A stretch of DNA of 64,000 nt from Amoebophrya sp. A120. Its lineage: Eukaryota > Sar > Dinophyceae > Syndiniales > Amoebophryaceae. The stretch is taken from the NCBI GenBank assembly GCA_905178155.1, contig CAJINV010000011.1:10154-74153 (forward strand), given 5' to 3'. The translations under genes were made by a program, and so were the position numbers. Below the pieces are notes generated by a model that saw only the letters and a list, made by a program, of their open reading frames with translations, ran no database searches and was not told where the DNA came from. Below are positions 56,029 through 64,000 of the stretch, piece after piece; the first letter of the stretch is position 1; every line of letters begins with the position of its first letter.

Positions 56029-58705
56029 TTAGTGGGAATCGCTCTGCAACCGCTCGTATCGAACGCAAATGTGACTAGGTCAGGAAAAGTGCAATGTTTG
56101 TCATGCATTTCTTTAAAATGACCTATAAGTAAGAGCAACTTCATCTTCAACTTCTGTGATGTATGCTCTAGCATCACAGATTTTCTGTGTATTTCTTGAT
56201 GCCTTTCCAGCAAAAGACATAAAATGCCTCCTCCGCGGAGGAAAAAAATGCGCGGCTCTTGCTGCTGAGGCAAGACAAATTTTTTCAGACTCCAAAACCA
56301 GCATCACAAGCTGCAATCTCGCCGACTCAGACAAATTTGCATCCGATAGCCCTCTTCTTGCTCGTGCTGTTGCTCCCTGGACGATCCTATGCATTGCTAA
56401 CATGTCTGGGTCTGGACGATCGAAACTTCTGGTGCGCGTTTTGGATCAGACAAAAATCTGTCATGCATGGAAAGCAAAAGTCGCCCAGTTGTTGTCACCA
56501 AATCCTCGAACTCCTCATGCGGGGTAGGCATTGAGAAAGCTGCCAGAGCTTCTTGGTCATGCAAAAACAGCATGACAAAGTCCACCGCACATCATTTCCG
56601 GACCCAGACACGTTTGCAATGCATAGATCCGGTGACAGGTGAGTCGTTCCGGTCACACCGCGGGCGGGAGCAAGAAGTGCTTGTTGCACGGCAGCGCGGC
56701 GAACTCGCAGTCTTCGCTCGCTTGTGTTCATCGTCGCAAGAACTTTTGGACGTCGATTTCTTTCGCCTTTTCTGCCCCCCGCTGGCGTCGCCGCTATCGC
56801 ATTCGTTCTCGTTACCACCTATAATTGCGCAGGGTAGACACAATTTCTTCGACGTCGTGCTCATTGTTACTATCTCTGTTCTTGTGCATGTAGTGGTCCC
56901 AGAACACGTCGTGCTCTTCGGCGGAGGAAAAGTCTGATTTCTAACATGCTGGCCGTGGTGAAGCAAATCCTTCAGCGATGAACGTCCCATGTAGTTCTCT
57001 TCGTCCACAAACTCCAGCTCAACATCCGACGTGCTGTCAGCTACCGTGACTGCAGCTGGATGTTGTTTTTGTTTTACTTTTTTGTTTTTGCTCCTCCCTG
57101 GTCCTCGTGCTCGTGCTCCTTGTTGCTGCTCCGCACTCTGTGGTGTACTACAGGAGGAGATCATCTCCCTCGACTCGTGCGCGACAAGCGCAGGTGGAAA
57201 ATGTTCCTTGTGGTGGTTGCTGCTGTGGTTGTCGGGACTTCCACAGCTACTTGAGATGATCCGTGGCTCGCGCGAAAGCGGATGTTGACCACGGTAGTTG
57301 TACGACCCAGGAACAACTTCTGCACAGGAAGTTGCACTACTTCCGAAATTTTTATCGTCCATAATGGACGACGGCCACACGTCTGCCCGCTCGGTCGAAC
57401 GTGGTCGGACGTTGATATTTGATGTTGCGGGAGGCCCGTCTAGCATTGAAGGTTCGCGTTTGTTAATGCAAGAACCTCCTCCCCCTGTGGACGACGAGAG
57501 TACACTTTGCCGATTTTGTGCTGGTCTAGGAGAGCGGCTGCTGGTGCACACTTTTCGATCCGGACCGCCATGCTTATCGGACGAGGAAGAACTAGTTTTC
57601 ATCACTTTGGAGGAGGTAGTAGAAACGAGACCGATGTTTATTTCTGCACCGCTGTCCGTTGCAGTTGTAGCAGTACGACAAGAAGAACCCGTGCTGGAAA
57701 TAAGTCGCATCAGTTGTGAAGATTCTTTCGTCTTGTCCTCTGTAGTTGTACTTTTTGTTATCTGGGCGGATGGTCCTCCCGAGTAAGAAGTTGTTGTAGG
57801 TTGTGGCGTATCCAGTGCAAATATGTCTGGGCCTGGAATATTTTTCAGGGATTTGTCATGCTACTTTGGTACGCTTACATCAATTCACTGACATGCATCG
57901 CAACTTTCCAGACCCAGACATATTTGCAATGCATATAGCATCTTCTTGAGCCCGTTGTTCCACCTTCCCGTGCGAATAAGCTCCTCGTTCCTCCTGCTGT
58001 TAGCCAGTTCGGACATCACGCGCTTCGGGTAGTTCATGTAGCTGCTATCGATTGTCACAGGCTTCTCCTTTATGCATCGCAAAAGTTGTTGTACTATCCT
58101 CCTACTAGTATGAATTGCATTTACAAATTTGTTCACACGGAAAATTAGAATTTGTGATGCTGGTTTAGCTGGTATAGAAAAAAGATTTGTCATATATCAT
58201 TGAATTTTGCAATAAGTACAACGACGATACTTATTTTGCAGCCCATATCCTTCACCTGTTGACAACGAGTGCGACGTCGTGGTTCTGTATGCGGTTTTGA
58301 GGTTGTAGCTGCTGCTGTGGTAACTTTAATATAATCCGCTGTAGTTGCAGTTGCTGTCGGTTTTGAGGTTGTAGCTGCTGTAGTGGTGATTTTAATACTC
58401 GCTGTAGTTGCACTTGCGGTCGGTTTTGAGGTTGTGGGTGCTGCTCTGGTAATTTTAATATCCGCTGTTGATGCAGTCTCTGTCGGTTTTGAGGTTGTAG
58501 CTGCTGTACTTGTGGTACGTTTGATATCCGCTGTAGTTGCAGTTGCTGTCGGTTTTGAGGTTGTAGTTCCTTTAGTCGTTATTTGCAGTTGCTGTGTTGT
58601 AGTTGCAGTTGCTGCGCCGACGCCTTTATTATTTCCCAAGTCCATGTTGATCCGTGGCGTCAAGGTTACGTGGGTCTTGGCTCGCGGAGTAATACTAACA
58701 TTCAT
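56029..58705 (-). CDS. Thr-rich repeat protein
   Basis: Unknown function, possibly surface or disordered. The first ATG in frame is at 58703-58705. Five ~20-residue repeats of the type TTSKPTATATTADIK (58270-58580) form the N-terminal third, resembling mucin-like Thr/Pro repeats. After introner 58071-58247 a conserved-looking exon follows (KPVTIDSSYMNYPKRVMSEL, 57940-58070). After introner 57809-57935 comes a long Ser/Thr/His-rich disordered exon with a basic KNKKVKQKQ patch. Introners 56388-56625 and 56057-56348 precede the short last exon, which ends at 56029. No signal peptide is visible at this start. Confidence 0.55.
56057..56348. mobile_element. Introner, family 1, diverged
   Basis: TATCGAACGCAAATGTGAC left end, TTTGCATCCGATA right end. 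Flanks GCTCG/GCCCT. Confidence 0.75.
56388..56625. mobile_element. Introner, family 1
   Basis: TATGCATTGCTAACATGTC left end, GCAATGCATA right end. Exact GATCC repeats at 56383-56387 and 56626-56630. Removal keeps the frame. Confidence 0.9.
57809..57935. mobile_element. Introner, family 1, short form (127 bp)
   Basis: TATCCAGTGCAAATATGTC left end, TTGCAATGCATA right end. Flanks TGGCG/TAGCA. Confidence 0.83.
58071..58247. mobile_element. Introner, family 3
   Basis: TATGCATCGCAAAAGTTG left end, CTTATTTTGCAGCCCATA right end. Exact TCCTT repeats at 58066-58070 and 58248-58252. Removal keeps the frame. Confidence 0.88.
58270..58580. repeat. Coding tandem repeat, ~57-63 bp unit
   Basis: Five units built on GGTTTTGAGGTTGTAGCTGC on the plus strand. 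They encode the Thr-rich repeats of the gene at 56029-58705. Confidence 0.88.
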
Positions 58706-59061
58706 GGCCGGGGTCGGCGAGGGAGCTGCACTGGTGCGGCTACGTGGCTTTAGCAGCACTACCCGGTGGACGCCGGATTATACCAACTGAAAACCTGCTC
58801 TTTCCGTACAGTTCTTGTTATAGTATTTCTGTCAAACATTTCGTTTCTAAGTACCACGGACAAAAAATCAAGAATACATGTTGATTTTTTCACAACATAG
58901 AACCTCCACTCCTACTTCTTAGAAATAGGATACCATGCACGTGTCGCTCCCTCGCAAAATCTTACCGCGGACACCTTCTCCTCTGCATCATGTTCAAAAC
59001 AACCGTTGTATTTATCACAATAAGCCGAGACATCGTTAAACCGAGACGAGTATAGAATCGT

Positions 59062-59640
59062 TCACAGATGAGACGAGGTAAAAATAAAACCAGCTACTGA
59101 AGAACTGTCGGAAGAACTCGAAAACCGTTCCCTTTCCGTAGTTGATTCGGGTGGCTTGGTCAAGGTGACGGTGGTCTGGTGCGGGGTGTCGTTGGCAAAG
59201 TCCATTTGCACGGCTGCATTCCGCTTCAGATGTACCAGCTTGCCGTCCTTCGGGTCATCGCTGCTCGCGCCAGGGTCTTGATTGGAGTCCGTCTCGCGGC
59301 CGCCAGAGGTATTGAAACCACCACGTGGCGCCCCAGAACCAGAAGACCGCCCTGTAGAAGTTGCTCGCGGCACTAGAACCACAGGCTTGTTAAGTCCCTC
59401 CACTTCAGACGGCCGCTTGAGACTGACGCGAACCTTTTCGGCACGGCACTGGTCCTCGCGCAGGAGTTTGGTCTCGTAGTTGGGCACGAGGCGGACGGTT
59501 TCAGTTTCTGTTGGCCCGCTGGAGGAAATGATCATCATTCCCTGGTCGCCCCTGTGCGGCTGCTCGACCACACGTTGTGCCCGTATCTGCGAGGACGGGG
59601 TGGAAGTCGTTCTTGTGCTCGACGACAGTTGCATCTCCAT
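59062..59640 (-). CDS. Polar hypothetical protein
   Basis: Single open exon from the ATG at 59638-59640 to the stop at 59062, about 190 residues, Ser/Thr/Arg/Glu-rich and probably disordered. A CATCTCAG acceptor lies about 45 bp upstream of the ATG and could be an SL acceptor or a cis intron end. No family recognised and no introner inside. Confidence 0.5.
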   Translation of the reverse strand: MEMQLSSSTRTTSTPSSQIRAQRVVEQPHRGDQGMMIISSSGPTETETVRLVPNYETKLLREDQCRAEKVRVSLKRPSEVEGLNKPVVLVPRATSTGRSSGSGAPRGGFNTSGGRETDSNQDPGASSDDPKDGKLVHLKRNAAVQMDFANDTPHQTTVTLTKPPESTTERERFSSSSDSSSVAGFIFTSSHL

Positions 59641-61189
59641 CGCTGCTGGGCGGAATGCGGCTCTCCGTGTTAGCAAAACCTGAGATGAGTTGTTGAATTA
59701 ATCGTAAAACTAAAACCAAATGGTGCAACATCAACTATCACGGAAATAATATTCTCACACCTCGATTATAAAGTTTTTTTTCGGGTTCTCCACTTGGAAC
59801 AGAAATCTCGAAAGATGAAAAGGCGAAGAACTACTGTTCTCTAACCATTGAACATTTGCAGAAATACGCCGTCGGTCTTTTCTTCCTGTAAATTTCGTGC
59901 TGTAAATAAAGTACTTGTGGGCTGCTCCGGCTGCTGCTACGTAGATCGTGTGGCTTCAAATGCCGCCCTGCGGAAATGAAAGCCATCGCTGCACGGCACC
60001 GGCCGTTTTACGGGAAATTTTCTGTGACCGATGTCGACGCAGGTGGAAGTGAACGAGAAAAGCGACCGGTATGAAGCGGTTTGTGGCGCGGGATATCAGT
60101 GATCCCCGGTAGTTCCTGAGCTGCACGACGGAAGCGGGTAGTACCTCGTCTTGAGATTTTATGCGTCAAAAAAAACAAACTCCCGGATCCAAAGTGAATT
60201 TATGGATGGCGACGGCTAGTAGTAACAAAGCTGAATAGGGTGAAATTTTGGTAAAGTAGCTTGCGATCAGACTACTTGACACTGGAATTGTCCCAGCATT
60301 TTCTTTTTCTCAGAAGGTCAGGCTAAAGAAGTACACTACGCTCACTTATGTCTGGTGCCGAGCAAGCGTGTATAGTTTACGTTCACGAAAAACACAAAAA
60401 TTTTTGCATAGCAAAAAAAGGCAGCAAAGAGGAAACGGTTGCTTGACTAAACAGACGAGCCGGTCGCGCGCTCTTTCAGCCTACGCAGCTCATGAGCTTC
60501 TTCCTGTATTGTTCTTCAGCAAGCTGTTGGCAAGTCGAACGATTACTATATCACCACAATTTGCAGTAGAGCTTGAGCTGTCAGATTTTGATTGAAACCT
60601 CTGGAGCCTGTGCTGCAAGCATACTACTTTCAAGTCGACGGCATCAGTCATCTACAGCCGCGCCTAGCACTACTCGGAGCCGCAGACATCACTCGCTTCG
60701 TGAGATCATGCGCAAAATAAAACTACACATGCCGTAACGCTGCAGGACGCGGATCCATTACAAGAAATGTCAGATCGCTTTGGCCTTAAGATCTGCCATG
60801 TTGATTGACCCAGGGTAATTGTGCTTGAAGCGCGAAAGAACTAGCAGAAAGAGAAAAATAATGACCTCGCCTGGATCGACTTCGAAATCGATATGGATCT
60901 TTGTGTCTTATTTTAGTAGAGTAGTCTTTGTGCGATGTAGTTGATGACACTTTGTGCGAGCCCTTAGGTCGCTGTAGGTACTAGTTGCTGTTCTAGTGCC
61001 TGTGGCTTCGATCTTGATGTGGCGCGGCACGAAGGTGGCGCGCAAAAAAAAACTGAGGGGTGTGTCGTGCGTGCTCCTCATTATAGCCATGCTCGTAGCT
61101 TGAGCTTGTTCGGTTCTTGTTTTGATAAAAGTACAACTTCGTTGGTGTTTCACAATTCTGTTGTTCCCTCGGCGTTATTCTTTGGCTTG
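59641..61189. other. No gene recognised
   Basis: AT-rich, scattered short frames, no introner ends found. Confidence 0.4.
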
Positions 61190-62745
61190 GTGGCAAAGGT
61201 TCTGCTCTTTTGACGGCCCTGCCAGGCACCAGCAAATTCTTGCTTGAAAATATGCATATTTCAGTCAATCAGATCTAGAACCACTAAAATTGTATCGAGT
61301 CTCGTGGTTATCGGATTTCGACTTGATGATGCTGTTATCTTCAAAGATAGTTGGCTACGACCACACTGCTACTCCACCGCCAAATGTAAAGAAACAGATG
61401 CAGCCACTGAACTTGTGAATAACTACGCTCATTCGAATCTGCTGTCAAAGCTGCTAGCATCTTGGTCACTGCCTCCTCAACGACTGAGGAAGACGTCGCT
61501 GTGAGAACAAGAACAAATCATGATGCTATTTTAATAAACTAACCAGTTGCCACCTTATTCTGCCAGTAGATACGCCATCTCTATTTTGTGTATAGCTGTG
61601 CTTCTTGTATATTATTTTCGTTAACAGATAACATATGTAGAATCGAATTTTATTGTTGGGCGGTTTTCATGCAATCGCTTTCCGCGATGAGAGCACTACT
61701 CCTCCATTCATGTGTGTTGCTATGTAAAATAGAAGTGATATTATTAATGCGCCCGGGCGGCGCGCAGCCGGCTTTTTTCATGTTTTTACCATGTTCTTTT
61801 TTCAATGCGCCTGTATGTTGTAAAGGCGAGTATTAAAGAGTACGGGCAGGTGGAGTTTTTTTCCGTACAAATGAGTCCTTTAAAAGAAGAACCAAGCATG
61901 ACAAAAGAAAGCGTTTCTATTGATGTGAGAGTAAGTAAACGCAAATACATTCTTTTTCTTAAAGATTCAAAGTTTCAGAGCGATTTTCTATTGGGCTCGC
62001 TCATAAGGAGCGGCAGGAGTTTTCCGTGGGATAAAATTTGCAAAACTTCTCATCCCTGAAAGAGTCTGCTGCATCTGATGCTGAACTTCAAACAACCTTT
62101 ATAGACATCAATGCCAGCGTAAGAATAAATATGTATTAACTTGATAAAATTATTGCCTGACGTCCTGCCATTATAGGCAAGCATTAGCGGAAAAATACAA
62201 CCACGAAAAGTAAAAAACACGCTTTGCTCGAAAGCAAGGACTATTAAATCACTTGAGGATGCAACACGGGATTTTGTGCGGAAGGTCCTCTGTGATGTTG
62301 TGGCCGCCCACCTAGCTGTAGTATTATGCACGTGTCCAGCTGGTTTCTTGCTCTTTGTACTGTGCCGCTTGGTACTAACTTGGAAGGCACATAAAAACGT
62401 TCAGAGCTGCACGATGACCATGAGAAGGCTAAATCGGATCTACTTCTCAGTGCTCGTAAAAAATGGTTTGGTTTTTGCGCGACTTACCCCAGGGGGCGCG
62501 TTGATGACGCACATAAATACACTTCAACACGATCGTCGAAATGAATGAAATTGCAAAGTCTAACTACATTCGACGCTTTTGCTTTTTTATTATCAAGATT
62601 CTGCGTTCACACATCTACACACTTCGAAACCTAGTTCCCAGCAAGTGCACAACAGTTGTCTTGGAAACTTCTTCGTCAAAGTTCGCCGGCCACTTCGATT
62701 GCAAGTCGGAGGTGAGTGTTGAGCGGTTCACAGATCATGAATAGG
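61190..62745 (+). CDS. Possible plus-strand gene, structure unresolved
   Basis: Several consecutive plus-strand frames look protein-like: 61244-61500, 61820-62059, 62232-62548 and 62541-62744. Canonical-looking GTGAGA and GTGAGT donors follow at about 61500 and 62712. Codons are AT-rich (AAA, GAA, ATT, TTT), unlike the GC-rich codons of the minus-strand genes, so this may be a transferred, older or non-functional sequence. It would converge on the exonuclease gene. No family recognised. Confidence 0.3.
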
Positions 62746-64000
62746 TCTTGCGTAGGTGCGGTACCACGTCAGGGAAGACGTTCGGAGAAATCTCAATCAT
62801 CGGTGCAGCAGCTGCGTCGGTGCTGTACTGGAAAGGAGAGAAAAGTAGTTCGCGGTTGCTGTACTTGCCGAGAGGCGGATCCTCATCTTCTTCTTTACCT
62901 CCGCCACCACCACAGTCTCCGCACTGCCCCGCCGTCGAACAACCGGCATATTTGTCAACATCTTGCGCTTGAGTCGACATTTTCTGTTCCTGCGAAGATG
63001 TTGTCGCCGCGAAGAAAAGCATGTTCTGCACACGAACACCCGTAGATGATACGGCGTTTATTAATGCGTTGTAACACCCCAGCACTAAGTACGCGTCTAG
63101 TGCCGCGTAGCGCTGGTAAAGCTCGGGCAAAGGGCGTGGTAGAAAGGCCCAAGGACTGCACTCCAGTTGCCTGTTCAGCTGGAACCCTTTGTAAACAACT
63201 TCACACAGCTCGGTCATGGAGGTCCAGCACGACGCGGAGTGGTCCTCTTCCTTCGTGGTGGGTGTGAACATCTTCAAAGCGGGCTCTTCATTTGGTTGGG
63301 TGGAGGAAGCGAACTCGAGCTTTTGGGTGCTGGCACTGGGGACGCAAAATTTTTTTGCGTTTGTGCTGCAATCCGAGTAGTCCGATTCGGCATCACCTGG
63401 GTTGTAGTTCTGGGGCGCCGGGACGGTTTGCAAATTGATCAACTCCGCAAGGTATGGATTGCAAATACGTCTGGGTCTGGAAGATTGCAACTCGTCATGC
63501 TAAATCTGAAGCATGCAGAAAGAGAAATCTGTGTTGCATGAGTGCCAAAAGCTGTCCACTTTCGATCAAGTTGGAAGAAAATTTCTGCCGCAGGATGCTT
63601 AGGCATGGCAGAGAACAACTCACAGAGTCTGTCATGCTCGGTCCCGCATTTGAGACCTCATAGCTCATGAAAACCCTGCATGACAAGTTTACATTCTTCC
63701 AGGCATCCCGGGATTGTATTTGGATTTGATACAAGGTGGTAGGACTTGGATTTCTTCGTTTTGCGGCTCTTGTTCTCCAGTTCATCACCTGGTGTCAAAT
63801 TCCGTCGCAGACCACCTCCGACCGGGTTTATTTTTCCTGCTTCATCTCTACAACTCAATTCTACTTGTTCTTCAGCATCTCCACCATGATGATCATCCAC
63901 GGAAAGACCCAGCCTGGAAAACTCCTCCGTTCCGAAGGCCACAATTTTCTCGGCATACTTTTCCGAAATACTGCGCACCAAATCCAGGGCGTAGTTGCTG
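62735..64000 (-). CDS. RNase D-like 3'-5' exonuclease, 5' end beyond window
   Basis: Probably removes nucleotides from RNA or DNA 3' ends (DEDDy superfamily). The C-terminal exon has a short segment ending in CSPWAFLPRPLPELYQRYAALDAY (split here: CSPWAFLPRPLPEL, then YQRYAALDAYLVLGCYNAL; about 63060-63170), which fits the Exo III signature Y-x(3)-D and the following helix of RNase D/WRN/EXD-type domains. The first two acidic motifs should lie upstream and may be outside the window. Introner 63453-63731 is collapsed in frame on its exact CAAGG repeat. The tail after the domain is Gln/Ser-rich with a Cys/Gly patch (CGDCGGGGG) and ends at 62735. Confidence 0.65.
63453..63731. mobile_element. Introner, family 1
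   Basis: TATGGATTGCAAATACGTC left end, TTTGGATTTGATA right end. Exact CAAGG repeats at 63448-63452 and 63732-63736. Removal keeps the exonuclease frame. Confidence 0.9.

Noticed and set aside
1-64000. Group II introns, CRISPR arrays, rRNA, or a transposase gene
   Set aside because: None of their diagnostic sequences was seen. The introners lack group II domain structure and carry no open frames of their own.

Overview
What it is. This is nuclear DNA from a dinoflagellate-lineage protist, most likely a syndinian such as Amoebophrya (inference). Three things support this. An exact copy of the 22-nt dinoflagellate spliced leader (SL) lies at 9145-9166 on the minus strand. An intact U6 snRNA gene sits at 24403-24510. 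Nearly all genes are broken by transposon-like introns (introners) with terminal inverted repeats (TIRs) and 5-bp target-site duplications (TSDs), a type of intron reported in Amoebophrya. No bacterial-style operons, CRISPR arrays, rRNA or convincing tRNA genes were seen.

Layout. All of the well-supported genes run on the minus strand, head to tail. 1-1050: GC-rich repeats. 2041-7423: two genes of unknown function. 7855-9250 and 15313-17320: duplicated, scrambled pieces, including a GT90 exon fragment and an SL-bearing retrocopied mRNA. 9335-14627: a gene with at least eleven introners. 17648-22490: a GT90 (CAP10-type) glycosyltransferase. 22757-23345: a small gene. 24403-24510: U6. 24741-27869: a secretory Cys-motif protein. 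29105-31501: a Lys/Gly repeat protein. 31770-35936: a large protein with AP-1/GGA ear-binding-like DFGxF motifs. 36262-36990: a Ser/Pro-rich protein. 38003-43394: a large coiled-coil protein. 43709-51566: four more genes. 52140-53650: a GC-rich island. 56029-58705: a Thr-repeat protein. 59062-59640: a polar protein. 62735 to the right edge: an RNase D-like 3'-5' exonuclease, cut by the window end. Two weak plus-strand genes are possible at 37195-37788 and 61190-62745.

The main signal. About 58 elements of at least six TIR families interrupt these genes. Almost all begin TATC or TATG (or close variants) and end GATA or CATA. In 23 cases the flanking 5-6 bp are exact direct repeats. Where tested, deleting the element plus one repeat copy rejoins the reading frame. 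Two elements have an empty-site counterpart inside the window. The element ends do not supply a consistent GT-AG pair, yet the same genes also carry very short canonical GT-AG introns (37-53 nt). Several elements are nested: a 637-bp foldback element sits in one introner, and a retrocopied SL mRNA sits in another.

Limits. Exon models were built by hand from frame continuity. Where two frames stay open I say so. Most proteins could not be assigned to a family.
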